Shown: piece by piece, positions 1 through 8,663 of the stretch | How the letters are laid out: each line of letters starts with the position of its first letter | Numbering within the stretch: position 1 is the first letter of the stretch | Source: Halochromatium glycolicum | GTDB taxonomy: Bacteria; Pseudomonadota; Gammaproteobacteria; Chromatiales; Chromatiaceae | Assembly (NCBI RefSeq): GCF_016584085.1 | Contig: NZ_NRSJ01000038.1 | Span: forward strand, 1 to 50,215 | DNA length: 50,215 nt | Direction: 5' to 3' | Translations under genes and position numbers: made by a program | Notes under the pieces: model-generated | Seen by the model: only the letters and a program-made list of their open reading frames with translations | The model's database searches: none | What the model was told of the DNA's origin: nothing

Positions 1-1993
1 CGGTCGCGAGCCGGTCCCCGACCGGCGCCACCGAGACCACATCGCGCAGCATCTGCGGCGGCTTGCCGAGCAGCAGGGACAGCGGCATATCGATCGGGAC
101 CGTGCCGAATTGGGCGTCCTCGAGCACCAGCCGTTCGTCATCGGTCGCCGTGCCGACGAGCGCATAGGGGCAGCGCTCGCGTGCGCAGATCGCCTCGAAC
201 TCGGCCTGGCGCTGCGGATCGAGCGCCAGCACATAGCGCTCCTGCGCCTCGTTGCACCAGATCGCCATCGGCGACATGCCCGGATCGGCGTTCGGCACCC
301 GCCGCAGCTCGAAGCGTCCGCCGCGCCCGCCGTCGTGCACCAGCTCCGGCAGCGCATTGGATAGCCCGCCGGCGCCGACATCGTGGATGAACAGGATCGG
401 GCTCTCGCCGCCGCGCGCGTTGCAGCGGTCGATGACCTCCTGACAGCGGCGCTGCATCTCCGGGTTGGCACGCTGCACCGACGCAAAATCCAGGTCCTCG
501 GCGCTGGCGCCGCTGGTCATGCTCGAGGCCGCGCCGCCGCCGAGGCCGATCAGCATCGCCGGACCGCCGAGCACGACCAACGGCGCCCCGGCCGGGAAGC
601 CGCCCTTCTCGACGTGCTCGGCACGCACCGCGCCGGCGCCGCCGGCGAGCATGATCGGCTTGTGGTAGCCGCGCAGCTCGACGCCACCGCCGGCGCGCGG
701 GACCGGCTGCTCGAAGGTGCGGAAGTAGCCGGCGAGACAGGGCCGGCCGAACTCGTTGTTGAACGCGGCGGCACCGATCGGCCCGTCGCGCATGATCTCG
801 AGCGCCGAGCAGATCCGCGCCGGCTTGCCCCAGTCGCGCTCCCAGGGCAGCTCGGCGCCCGGGAGGCGCAGGTTCGAGACCGAGAAGCCGCACAGGCCGG
901 CCTTGGGCTTGGCGCCGCGTCCGGTCGCGCCCTCGTCGCGGATCTCGCCGCCGGAGCCGGTCGCCGCGCCCGGGTCGGGCGCGATCGCGGTCGGATGGTT
1001 GTGGGTCTCGACCTTGAACAGGATATGCAGCGGCTCGTCGCTCGCGCGATAGACCTGATCCTCGGCCGAGACCGCGAAGCGCTGCGCCGGCCAGCCCTCG
1101 ATCACCGCAGCGTTGTCGCGATAGGCCGAGAGCACGCCCGCGGGCGCCGCGGCGGTGCTGCGGCGGATCATCGCGAACAGCGACTCGGATTGGCGCTCAC
1201 CGTCGATGATCCAGTCGGCGTTGAAGATCTTGTGCCGGCAGTGCTCGGAGTTGGCCTGAGCGAACATCATCAGCTCAACATCGCTCGGATCGCGCTTGAG
1301 CGAACCGAAGCTCTCGGCGAGATAGGCGATCTCGTCGGGCGAGAGCGCGAGGCCGAGCGCGCGATTGGCCTGCTCGAGTGCCACCTGGCCGTCGCGCAAT
1401 AACGGGATGACCCGCATCGGCTGCGGCTCGGCCTGATCGAACAGCCGCTCGGCGGCGGCCGGATCGCGCAGCACCACCTCGGTCATGCGGTCATGCAGCA
1501 GGGCTGCTGCAAGCTTGAGCCACCCGGTGTCGAGCCGACTCTCATCGAGCCCATGGTCACCGAGCTCACCGTCATCGAGTACGGCGGCGTCGACCCCCGC
1601 CATGTCGCGCGCAGCGCCTGTCTCCGGGCGCAGGCTGAACAGCGTGCCGCGCTCGAGCCGGCGCACGGCGTCCAAGCCACAATGCTGGGCGATATCGGTC
1701 GCCTTCGACGACCAGGGCGAGATCGTGCCGGGGCGCGGAATGACCAGCAGCGTCGCGCCGGCGGTGGTCACCGCGGCAGACGAGCCAGCCGCCTCCGGGG
1801 GCGTCGCCGGCCCATAGCGCAGCAGCCGCTCCAGCACCGCTTCCTCGTCGGCATCGAGCGCGCGCGCAAGGTCCACGAAATGGACGAAGGTGGCCGACAG
1901 CCGACAGGGCGGCACGCCAGCCGCGCGCAGGCGCGCCTCGAGTTTGGACAGACGGAAATCGGACAGGGCGGGCGCGCCGCGCAGCATGCGCAT
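1..1993 (-). CDS. purL: Phosphoribosylformylglycinamidine synthase, N-terminal 664 residues (gene runs off the left edge)
   Basis: This is the large single-chain PurL, which makes FGAM from FGAR, glutamine and ATP in step 4 of purine synthesis in the cytoplasm. The reading frame is open from the ATG at 1993 to base 1, giving about half of the usual 1,290-1,300 residues. The N-terminal domain reads MRMLRGAPALSDFRL. The signature RPGTISPWSSKATD lies at residues 87-100, NSEHCRHKIF at 248-257 and KVETHNHPTAI at 327-337. The last two belong to the FGAM synthetase core and its ATP/metal site. The glutaminase domain lies outside the window. A second ATG at 1987 is possible, but the 1993 start matches the family's N-terminus better. 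The gene is divergent from the hicBA-like pair, with a 135-bp gap. Identification is secure; nothing looks broken. Confidence 0.97.
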   Translation of the reverse strand, partial: MRMLRGAPALSDFRLSKLEARLRAAGVPPCRLSATFVHFVDLARALDADEEAVLERLLRYGPATPPEAAGSSAAVTTAGATLLVIPRPGTISPWSSKATDIAQHCGLDAVRRLERGTLFSLRPETGAARDMAGVDAAVLDDGELGDHGLDESRLDTGWLKLAAALLHDRMTEVVLRDPAAAERLFDQAEPQPMRVIPLLRDGQVALEQANRALGLALSPDEIAYLAESFGSLKRDPSDVELMMFAQANSEHCRHKIFNADWIIDGERQSESLFAMIRRSTAAAPAGVLSAYRDNAAVIEGWPAQRFAVSAEDQVYRASDEPLHILFKVETHNHPTAIAPDPGAATGSGGEIRDEGATGRGAKPKAGLCGFSVSNLRLPGAELPWERDWGKPARICSALEIMRDGPIGAAAFNNEFGRPCLAGYFRTFEQPVPRAGGGVELRGYHKPIMLAGGAGAVRAEHVEKGGFPAGAPLVVLGGPAMLIGLGGGAASSMTSGASAEDLDFASVQRANPEMQRRCQEVIDRCNARGGESPILFIHDVGAGGLSNALPELVHDGGRGGRFELRRVPNADPGMSPMAIWCNEAQERYVLALDPQRQAEFEAICARERCPYALVGTATDDERLVLEDAQFGTVPIDMPLSLLLGKPPQMLRDVVSVAPVGDRLAT

Positions 1994-2128
1994 CGATCAG
2001 ACTCCAGGCAAGGATCGCAGTGAGCAAGCCTCGATGATACGCGACCTCCCGGTCAGCTTCCGCCAGCGCGACGCCGTGCCATAATCGAGCCGCGCCAGTG
2101 AACGACCCCTGCGGATTCGGAGCCGAGA

Positions 2129-2359
2129 TTGGAACAGATCGCACAGCTGCACATCGAAAAACTCCCTGAGGGCGTCTACCTGGCGACCTCCGACGACATC
2201 CCCGGCTTGGTTGCTCAGGGGCGAACGCTCACCGAGACCTTGGAGATCGCACGTGATGTCGCAAGAGGACTCTTGGAAGCCCAGGGCGAGCGCTCGAACA
2301 CCCTCAAGCTCACCCCTATAGGAGAATCCTTGGATATCCCTCTGGTTGTCGGTGGCTGA
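2129..2359 (+). CDS. hicB: HicB-like antitoxin, short form without DNA-binding domain
   Basis: This 76-residue protein has the HicB partial RNase H-like fold. It begins with a beta strand (QLHIEKLPEGVYLATSDDIPG), followed by the typical GLVAQG and a helix (TLTETLEIARDVARGLLEA). The family neutralises HicA mRNA interferases by binding them. No C-terminal ribbon-helix-helix or HTH extension is present, so it resembles the short HicB-like/DUF1902 type and may not autoregulate by binding DNA itself. The start is a TTG at 2129; no in-frame ATG lies nearby. Its TGA stop overlaps the ATG of the next gene by one base (TGATG), implying translational coupling. The order is antitoxin first, the reverse of classic hicAB. 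Confidence 0.8.
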   Translation: MEQIAQLHIEKLPEGVYLATSDDIPGLVAQGRTLTETLEIARDVARGLLEAQGERSNTLKLTPIGESLDIPLVVGG

Positions 2360-2586
2360 TGGGGAGACTCTCGGGTTTTCGCTATCGGGACATCGTTCGG
2401 CGATTGAAACGCCTCGGTTTCCAGTTCGACCGGCAAGCAGCCGGAAGCCATGAGATCTGGTTCAACTCCGAAACACAACGCTATACGACGATCCCCAATC
2501 ATCCTGGCGACATGCCGGAAGGCACGCTCCGAGCGATCCTGAAACAGGCCGATGTCTCCCAGGAAGACTTTCTCCGCCCGCGTTGA
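2359..2586 (+). CDS. hicA: HicA-like mRNA interferase toxin
   Basis: This 75-residue protein has the double-stranded-RNA-binding-like fold of HicA/YcfA. An N-terminal helix (YRDIVRRLKRLGF) is followed by the catalytic-histidine motif GSHEIW (His31), a strand (RYTTIPNHPG), and the C-terminal segment GTLRAILKQADVSQEDFL. HicA proteins cleave mRNA and tmRNA independently of the ribosome, and His is required for activity. The His is intact, so the toxin is probably active. Length is normal (60-80 residues). The gene overlaps the upstream hicB-like stop by one base, forming a two-gene operon. The next gene, trmO, follows 104 bases after the stop and is probably unrelated. The family call rests on motif and context, and I am confident of it. 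Confidence 0.85.
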   Translation: MGRLSGFRYRDIVRRLKRLGFQFDRQAAGSHEIWFNSETQRYTTIPNHPGDMPEGTLRAILKQADVSQEDFLRPR

Positions 2587-2690
2587 TCATTCGGCGACTG
2601 GGGATCGTCCGAGGCCGAAACCGCTGGCTTTCCGGAGAGGCACCAGCGCTTGCGATCTCCGATGCCAGGCTCGCCCAGGATGCCTGTCTC

Positions 2691-3407
2691 ATGCCCCTTA
2701 AGTTCGATCCCATCGGCCTCTGCCGCTCGCCCTACACCGACAAGTTCGGCATCCCGCGCCAACCGCGCTTGATCACCGCCGCCGAGGCGCGCATCGAGCT
2801 GCTGCCGCCCTATGCCCGCGAAGAGGCCTTCGACGGACTCGAAGGCTTCTCGCACGTCTGGCTGGTCTTCGTGTTCCACGACGACTGCCTCGACGCGGGC
2901 TGGAAGCCCCAGGTGCGCCCGCCGCGGCTCGGCGGCCGGGACAAGGTCGGCGTCTTCGCGAGCCGCTCGCCGTATCGGCCCAATCCGATCGGGATCTCGG
3001 CGGTGGCGCAGCAGGGCCTCGAGCGCAATGGGAAACACCTGTATCTGCGCGTGGCGGGGGCTGATCTGCTCGACGGCACGCCGATCCTTGATATCAAGCC
3101 CTATGTGCCCTATGCCGATGCGATCGCCGACGCCGCCGGCGGCTTCGCTCAGAAACCGCCCGGCTCCCGCTTCGAGGTGCGATTCAGCGAGCAGGCGCGG
3201 CACGGGATTGCCGAGCATGACCCCGACGGCCGGCGGCGCCTCGCCGAGCTGATCGAGCAGGTGATCGCCCAGGACCCGCGCCCGGGCTATATGGACCGTT
3301 ACCCGGAACGCCGCCAGTTCTCGCTTAAGCTCTATGCGCTGAATATCGACTGGGAGATCGACGGCACATTCGCGACCGTGACGGCGATCCGAGCGCAAGC
3401 GCTATGA
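2691..3407 (+). CDS. trmO: tRNA (N6-threonylcarbamoyladenosine(37)-N6)-methyltransferase TrmO (TsaA/YaeB family)
   Basis: TrmO adds a methyl group from SAM to t6A37 of tRNAs such as tRNA-Thr, giving m6t6A and improving decoding. The 238-residue protein starts MPLKFDPIGLCRSPYTDKFG, typical of the family (E. coli 235 residues). Visible family motifs are GIPRQP, VWLVFVFHD, VGVFASRSPYRPNPIG (the SAM-binding beta-barrel) and DGTPILDIKPYVPYAD. The same frame stays open upstream to 2583, but the ATG at 2691 gives the conserved N-terminus and is preferred. It follows the toxin-antitoxin pair on the same strand and is succeeded by a repetitive element from 3447. Function is secure by family; nothing is unusual. 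Confidence 0.93.
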   Translation: MPLKFDPIGLCRSPYTDKFGIPRQPRLITAAEARIELLPPYAREEAFDGLEGFSHVWLVFVFHDDCLDAGWKPQVRPPRLGGRDKVGVFASRSPYRPNPIGISAVAQQGLERNGKHLYLRVAGADLLDGTPILDIKPYVPYADAIADAAGGFAQKPPGSRFEVRFSEQARHGIAEHDPDGRRRLAELIEQVIAQDPRPGYMDRYPERRQFSLKLYALNIDWEIDGTFATVTAIRAQAL

Positions 3408-3446
3408 TGCTCGATTGCCCCAACAGGCCCGAAGTACAACGTTCTT

Positions 3447-3605
3447 AGGCGATTGCCGGAAAAGCTCGTACCGAATTGCGCAGGATGTTCGTTTGCCTTC
3501 GAGGAGCGTCGCCGGGAGCATAGCCGGGCTATGTGACCGGCGGCGCGACGAAGAAGGCGAGCGAAAAGACCAGCAAGGCGGTATGAGCTTTGACAGAAAT
3601 CGCCT
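3447..3605. repeat. 159-bp interspersed repeat, copy 1 (family A)
   Basis: Nearly identical (I count about three substitutions, no gaps) to 23514-23672, in the same orientation. The ends form an 8-bp inverted repeat, AGGCGATT at 3447-3454 and AATCGCCT at 3598-3605. Inside is an imperfect 44-bp hairpin (3507-3550) built from CGTCG/CGACG, CGCCGG/CCGGCG and CATAGCC/GGCTATG. No convincing protein is encoded. It sits between trmO and a convergent gene. It could be a MITE or a large REP/BIME-type element; I cannot tell which from two copies. Confidence 0.85.
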
Positions 3606-3672
3606 TAACGCTTGCGCCCGATGTCACAGGGTGCGCGCGATCGCGACGGAGTCCGGTGGCCGCCCCGCCACG

Positions 3673-4128
3673 CTACTGCGATGCGCCTTCCTCCTCGCAC
3701 TGGAAGCGGCGAAAGCGGGCGCTGCCATCGGGATCGGTCTCGGTGAGCGTCATCACCAGGTTGTCAAGGTTGATCTTGAAGCGGCCCTCCTGGGCCTCGA
3801 TCTGCTTGCCGCTGATCCAGATCGCCTCCTCAACGGCGAGATAAGGCCGGCCCGCCTCAATGCTAGCGTAATCGAAATGGAAGTCCTCACCGGGTGCGGT
3901 CTTGGTGACAGTCAGCATCACCGGCTCGGCCTCCTGCGGTGGCTGCTCGCCGTAGCTGACCTCACCCGGCTCGCCGAAGCTCACCGCGCGCATCGGCTGC
4001 TCACGACAGATCAGCTCGAGGCGGCTGGGTGCCTGTTCTTCGGCGGCGGCTGCCAGACCGGTTGTTCCGAGGCAGACGATAAAGGATACGGCAAGCCAGC
4101 CGTTCCGGCGGTGGTCTCTGCGCGTCAT
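3673..4128 (-). CDS. Small exported protein of unknown function
   Basis: This is a 151-residue protein with a plausible Sec signal peptide: a basic N-terminus (MTRRDHRRNG), a hydrophobic core (WLAVSFIVCLGTTGLAAAA) and cleavage probably near AAAAEE. The mature part is acidic and contains two cysteines far apart (LICREQP and FQCEEEG), which might form a disulfide in the periplasm. I recognise no domain. The start was chosen because GGAG lies 8 bases upstream of the ATG at 4128 and a signal peptide follows directly; the frame is open further upstream but without such features. The gene follows the NRDE gene on the same strand after a 154-bp gap and may have its own promoter. The ending FRRFQCEEEGASQ gives no further clue. 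Confidence 0.7.
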   Translation of the reverse strand: MTRRDHRRNGWLAVSFIVCLGTTGLAAAAEEQAPSRLELICREQPMRAVSFGEPGEVSYGEQPPQEAEPVMLTVTKTAPGEDFHFDYASIEAGRPYLAVEEAIWISGKQIEAQEGRFKINLDNLVMTLTETDPDGSARFRRFQCEEEGASQ

Positions 4129-4282
4129 GGGATCTCCGTAGCATTGTTGAGTTGATTCACAGCCCGGACCTTTCGCTTGCCATTCGCCCGAGCGCGCTCG
4201 GGTGCCCTTAGACGCCCTATCAAAATGCCGGCCTAGCCTGCACACGCTGCTGAATGCTAGGCCGTAGCAGGTGTCTCGAAAG

Positions 4283-5047
4283 TCAGGTCTCGATCTCGAC
4301 GAACGGCACCTCATCCGGCGCGCCCTCGGCATGCCACCAGCGCGCTCGGCGCTCGAATCCCGGATAGGCAGGCATTGCGATGAGGCTTGAAGAGACGGTC
4401 GCAAGGACCGCTCCATCGAGGTCCAACCGCAGGTTCATCGCCGCTGAGGCGTCACCACCGCCATCGCGCGATTGGAGCAGCGCGATCCACTCTGCGAATG
4501 CAGCCAGCTGCGCATCGTCGGCGAATGTCGGCGCCACCGCGTTGCGAAACTGCGGTAGGAAGCGCCCGACCCGAGGATGTGCCAGATCATCGAGCTCGGT
4601 CGAAGCGATCATATGCAGCCCATCGGCGATCGGATGGACCCGTATCTCACCATCGCCCCCGTGACGCAGCCAATAGGCTCGACGCGGATCGGCGATGATC
4701 AGATTGAATGGGGCATAGGCATCCGGGTGCAGATCGGCCAGCGCTCCCGCTGTCTCCTGGGCCTCGGCGTGATCCAGGGCCTCGAGCACCAGCTCGCCCC
4801 GGCTGCGACGCTCCGGATGGGGGCCGAGACTGTCCGGCCGATCCAGCACAGCGGCCACTAGCCCGTGGTCATTGATTCCGAGCCAAGAGCCGTGACCGCC
4901 CTCGTCCAGCCCGGCCACGACCTCGGGCCATTCGGGCCAGTGTCGGCCCGGCGGTCTTGCAGGCCGCGAGACCCGCTCGTCTCGATTCGCGGCAACCAGC
5001 AGCGGCCAGTCGTTCCCGGGCCGTCGAAGCAGGATCAGGCTCGACAT
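4283..5047 (-). CDS. NRDE family protein (TANGO2 homologue)
   Basis: This is a 254-residue protein of the NRDE/TANGO2 family, named for the motif NRDE, seen here as LLVAANRDERVSRPA near residues 17-31. Other family features are GSWLGINDHGLVAAVLDRP and the later region NLIIADPRRAYWLRHGGDG. The biochemical role is unsettled. The fold is thought to be Ntn-hydrolase-like with a nucleophile at residue 2, which is Cys in most members (MCxL...). Here the protein begins MSSLILLRRPG, so residue 2 is Ser. It is the last gene of a probable operon with fructokinase and sucrose synthase, beginning 25 bases after the sucrose synthase stop. This suggests a link to sugar or osmolyte metabolism, but that is inference. 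Confidence 0.88.
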   Translation of the reverse strand: MSSLILLRRPGNDWPLLVAANRDERVSRPARPPGRHWPEWPEVVAGLDEGGHGSWLGINDHGLVAAVLDRPDSLGPHPERRSRGELVLEALDHAEAQETAGALADLHPDAYAPFNLIIADPRRAYWLRHGGDGEIRVHPIADGLHMIASTELDDLAHPRVGRFLPQFRNAVAPTFADDAQLAAFAEWIALLQSRDGGGDASAAMNLRLDLDGAVLATVSSSLIAMPAYPGFERRARWWHAEGAPDEVPFVEIET

Positions 5048-5072
5048 CGCATTCGCACCCGGCGGCTGATGA

Positions 5073-7478
5073 TCATCCCGGCACCGCCCTCGCGAGCGGC
5101 CGATACTGAAGACCGTAGAACATCCCCAGATAGCGCATCGTCTCCTTACGCTCGAGATTGGTCACGAACTTCCAAAACCCATAGACCCGTGACAGGGTCA
5201 TCATCCGCTCTGCATAGCGGCGCCAGGTGTAGCGTTCCTCGACCCGCGCCAGGGCACCGTCGGAGAGCGCATCCCAGTGCCTTGGATCATCATCGCATTG
5301 ACGAAAGAACTCGGCGATCAGCGCGGTTGCGGCTTCCCCGTGATTGGGGTCGATATGAAACCCCGAGATCCCGTCCTCGATGATCTCGAGCGGCCCACCA
5401 TAGCGGGTCGCAAAGACCGGGAGGCCGCAGCTCATCGCCTCGATCACCGTCAAGCCGAAGGCCTCGAACAGCGCCGGCTGGACGAAGACTCCACGCCGAT
5501 CGGCGATGGTCCGATAGAGCTCGCCCGCCAGCGGCTTCTCCAGGTGGATGCCGAGCCACCGCACCTGCCCATCGAGTTGATGCGCATCGAACAGCGTATG
5601 CACACGGTGGATCTGCTCACGCTCTTCATCGTCTCCAGAGCGCTGCGGATCGACATGGCCAGCGACCACCAGCAGGTTCACCTGCTCGCGCAGCTCCGGG
5701 CTTCGGCCATACCATTCGATCAGCCCACTGATATTCTTGATCCGATCGAGCCGCGCCATCGTGAACAGCAACGGGCGTTCACGCTCGGCCAGCACCCCGC
5801 GAGACTCGCCGGCGCGAGGACCACCGTAGATCAGCTGGTCGATCTCCGGCTGCAGGTGACCGAGTCTGCGCTCAGGCTCGGTATAGGGGAAATAGATCTC
5901 TTCGTCCGCCCCAGGCGAGACGATGTTGAACTTCGGGTCATAGACATCGAGGCCGGAGACGACGCGGTAGAGACCCGGCATCGTGAAGTGGGTATAGCTC
6001 TCGTACTGACCGACGCTGTCGTCTGTGCCGGCGATCTCCTGATAGGTGCTGGTGATCACGAAGTCGGCGGTGTTCATCGCGATCAGGTCGGCGGTGAATT
6101 GCGCCGAGAAGTGATAATGCTCCTCGTTATCACGCCAGTACAGGTCCGAGAACAGGTACTTGGTCTTCTCCAGCGCATGGGCGATGTTGCACTGGCTGAC
6201 GTCGAGGCGCTGTGAGAGCAACGAGGCGACCAGATTGCCATCGGAATAGTTGCCGATGATCAGGTCCGGCCGCCCGCCAAGCTCGGCCAGCAGCTCGCGC
6301 TCGGCGTCGAGGGCAAAGCGCTCGAGATAGGGCCAGATGCGAAACCGCGAGACCCAATGCGGCAGGACCTCTCCAGCCTCGTTGCGGAACGGCACGCGCA
6401 GGATCACCGCATTGCGGGTACCGGCGATGGGCTCCAGGCGCTCATTACACATGGTGCCCTCGGCCTCGGGGATCAGCCGGGTCAGCACCACGACGCGCGG
6501 CTCGATATCGATCCCCTGCTCGGCCAGGCGTCGGTGCATCTCGCGCTCCACCGCCCGGACCTGGTCGAGGATGTAGACCACCTGACCGCCGGTGTCCGGG
6601 CGTCCAAGCACATTGGACTGACCGAACCAGCCATGGGGTGAGACTATCGCGATCGCGAAGATCATCGGCACCCGGCTCAGGAAGGCCTCCAGCGACCGCG
6701 GCGAGGGCGCCTCGAGGATATCCAGCAGCAGGCCCATGGTCTCGCGAATCCGTGCGGCATCGTTGCCCCAGCCAGCCTCGAAGCCGAAGCTGCGCAGCTC
6801 GTTCGCAAGCTCGCTGTAAGGGGTGTGACTCGCTCGCCGCCGCAGCGGGATCATCGCCTGGCGCAACCCGTTGCGCAGCTCGGCGACGCTGCCGATCGCC
6901 TCATTCAGCATCAGCTGATGACCGCGGTAGCTGTGCATGCTCAGGAAGCCGAGCAGGCGCTGATCGCCTTTACCGAGCTCGTCGAACAGCCGGCTCGAGA
7001 GGCGCCGGTTCAGGAACTCGACGCCGCGCCCGATCGAGCCCTCCTCGCTGAGCTTCTGCTGCTCGCGGTAGAACGGCTGCAGATCGATCTCGAGGCCGAA
7101 GGGGTCATCATAGCCCCCGGTTGCCAGGTGCTCCTTGAAGCGCAAGAACTCGGAGACGCTGACCTCGTTTAGGTCCATCGTCTCCAGATGGATACGCAGA
7201 TAGTCCCACTTCGCGACACGCCGCCGCAGCGCTAGGTACACCCAGGACGCGTCGATCGCAGCCTCCTGGGCCTGATACAAGGCTCGCCCGAGCGCGGTAT
7301 CAGCGATCTCCTGGTCATCCCGAGAGAGCTCGTCGACGGCGTCATGGAGGTCGCTCTTGAGCAGGAACGGCCGCTGCAGTCCGATCAGGTGGTGCATCAC
7401 CCGATGTGCGGTGCTCCGATGCTCGGCAAGGAAGGCCGCCAGGGCCGGGATGCGCGCGTTAGGCACCTCGGTTTGCAT
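5073..7478 (-). CDS. sus: Sucrose synthase (GT4 family)
   Basis: This 801-residue enzyme interconverts sucrose plus a nucleoside diphosphate with NDP-glucose plus fructose. Length and architecture match bacterial and plant sucrose synthases: N-terminal regulatory domains to about residue 270, then a GT-B catalytic core. The donor/acceptor motif DTGGQVVYILDQVRAVE lies near residues 293-310. MARLDRIKNISGLIEWYG lies near 572 and the E-x7-E motif FEAFGLTVIEAM near 670-680. The start at 7478 (MQTEVPNARIP) lies 11 bases after the fructokinase stop. A longer start at 7514 would overlap that gene and lacks family similarity. With fructokinase upstream and NRDE downstream it forms a compact operon. 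In the cleavage direction it would feed UDP/ADP-glucose to glycogen or polysaccharides and fructose to the kinase. Confidence 0.96.
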   Translation of the reverse strand: MQTEVPNARIPALAAFLAEHRSTAHRVMHHLIGLQRPFLLKSDLHDAVDELSRDDQEIADTALGRALYQAQEAAIDASWVYLALRRRVAKWDYLRIHLETMDLNEVSVSEFLRFKEHLATGGYDDPFGLEIDLQPFYREQQKLSEEGSIGRGVEFLNRRLSSRLFDELGKGDQRLLGFLSMHSYRGHQLMLNEAIGSVAELRNGLRQAMIPLRRRASHTPYSELANELRSFGFEAGWGNDAARIRETMGLLLDILEAPSPRSLEAFLSRVPMIFAIAIVSPHGWFGQSNVLGRPDTGGQVVYILDQVRAVEREMHRRLAEQGIDIEPRVVVLTRLIPEAEGTMCNERLEPIAGTRNAVILRVPFRNEAGEVLPHWVSRFRIWPYLERFALDAERELLAELGGRPDLIIGNYSDGNLVASLLSQRLDVSQCNIAHALEKTKYLFSDLYWRDNEEHYHFSAQFTADLIAMNTADFVITSTYQEIAGTDDSVGQYESYTHFTMPGLYRVVSGLDVYDPKFNIVSPGADEEIYFPYTEPERRLGHLQPEIDQLIYGGPRAGESRGVLAERERPLLFTMARLDRIKNISGLIEWYGRSPELREQVNLLVVAGHVDPQRSGDDEEREQIHRVHTLFDAHQLDGQVRWLGIHLEKPLAGELYRTIADRRGVFVQPALFEAFGLTVIEAMSCGLPVFATRYGGPLEIIEDGISGFHIDPNHGEAATALIAEFFRQCDDDPRHWDALSDGALARVEERYTWRRYAERMMTLSRVYGFWKFVTNLERKETMRYLGMFYGLQYRPLARAVPG

Positions 7479-7489
7479 CGATGTGCGCC

Positions 7490-8395
7490 TCACGCCGCCC
7501 CATCGAGGCCCCAAGCCTCGAAGAACGGTTGATAGAAACCGTCGTCACGGACGGTTGCGCCGCGCTGACCGACGATGGCCGACGCAAACGCCTGGGCGCG
7601 TTCCAGGGCCTCTCGGATCGGCCAGCGCTTCATCAGCCCGAGGATCAGCACCGACGCAAACCCATCGCCGGCCCCGACCGCATCGACCACCTCGATGCTT
7701 CCGGCCGGTTGGACGCGCTCCAGCGTCCCGTCGGCACTCAGCGCAAATGCCCCGCGCGCGCCGAGGGTGACGAACAGGGTCTCGAGCTCATATCGCTCGC
7801 GCAACCGCTGAGCCTGACTCTCGATGTCGTCACCATCCGGTGTCAGCAACGCCAGCTCGTCCGCATTCAATTTGACCCAGGTCGCCCCCTCCAGCAGCGC
7901 GCTGAGCTGGTCCTTCTGCCACCAGGGATCACGCAGATTCACATCCATGAACACAGCCGGGTCCAGGCGCCCGCGTAATGCCCGCAACGCATCGGCCGAG
8001 ACACCGTTGCGGAGCGCCAGACTGCCGTGGTAGAGCAGCGCCTGTTCCGGCAACGGTGGCAGCGCGGCCGCATCGATGTGATCGTAGGCCCGATCGGCGA
8101 CGATCTCGTAGCTCGGCTCGCCGCCTGACAACGACACCTTCACGGTACCGGTCGGATGTTCCGGGTCCCGTTGCAGACCGAGCATCGAGAGCCCACGCTC
8201 GCGCATCGCCGCATCGATCCGCTCACCAAGCTCGTCCTCGCCAATCCGGCTCAAGAATACTGGCTCCAATCCGAACGCGGCCAAATGCCATGCGACGTTG
8301 AACGGCGCCCCGCCGAGCACCTCGGCGCCATCGGGAAAGCAGTCGAAGAGGGCCTCACCGAAGACGAGGGGGGGCTGTTGGTGGTCGAACGGCAT
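7490..8395 (-). CDS. Fructokinase, PfkB/ribokinase family
   Basis: This 301-residue sugar kinase is predicted to phosphorylate fructose released by the adjacent sucrose synthase. Family features: an N-terminal VFGEALFDCFPDG, the substrate-binding GGAPFNVAWHLAAFG, and near the C-terminus the catalytic signature DAVGAGDGFASVLILG (about residues 235-250), whose GAGD supplies the anion hole and catalytic Asp. The ATG at 8395 was preferred because GGAG is spaced 9 bases upstream. A GTG at 8416 would add seven residues. It is the first gene of the fructokinase-sucrose synthase-NRDE operon; greA ends 268 bases upstream on the same strand. Substrate is inferred from context and similarity to bacterial fructokinases; other PfkB sugars cannot be excluded from sequence alone. 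Confidence 0.9.
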   Translation of the reverse strand: MPFDHQQPPLVFGEALFDCFPDGAEVLGGAPFNVAWHLAAFGLEPVFLSRIGEDELGERIDAAMRERGLSMLGLQRDPEHPTGTVKVSLSGGEPSYEIVADRAYDHIDAAALPPLPEQALLYHGSLALRNGVSADALRALRGRLDPAVFMDVNLRDPWWQKDQLSALLEGATWVKLNADELALLTPDGDDIESQAQRLRERYELETLFVTLGARGAFALSADGTLERVQPAGSIEVVDAVGAGDGFASVLILGLMKRWPIREALERAQAFASAIVGQRGATVRDDGFYQPFFEAWGLDGAA

Positions 8396-8663
8396 GGGGT
8401 TAGGCTCCGCGGACACGAGCAGGCATCAAAGCGCGCCATGCTAAGGGGGCGCGGGTAATGGCCGCAAGCGGACCTTTTCAGCGCTCTGCCCACGCCAGCA
8501 CCCAGACCCGCCCGACGCACGAGCCGGTCGCGGATGCGGCGACTCCCTCCGCGTTCTCCTCATCCACCCCGGATCGTGACCGGAGCGCCGCTCTCCACCA
8601 ACATCAGACAGGCCAATCGATGCAGGTTCGTTCAGCGCAGCCTGGCGCGATCCAAGAACCGCG

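Noticed and set aside
138..893. Arg/Ala/Gly-rich open frame on the minus strand inside purL
   Set aside because: It is a shifted frame of purL, whose own frame is open from 1993 to base 1 with all family motifs.
383..1402. Long plus-strand open frame opposite purL
   Set aside because: Antisense shadow of a high-GC gene; composition is Arg/Ala-rich and no domain is visible.
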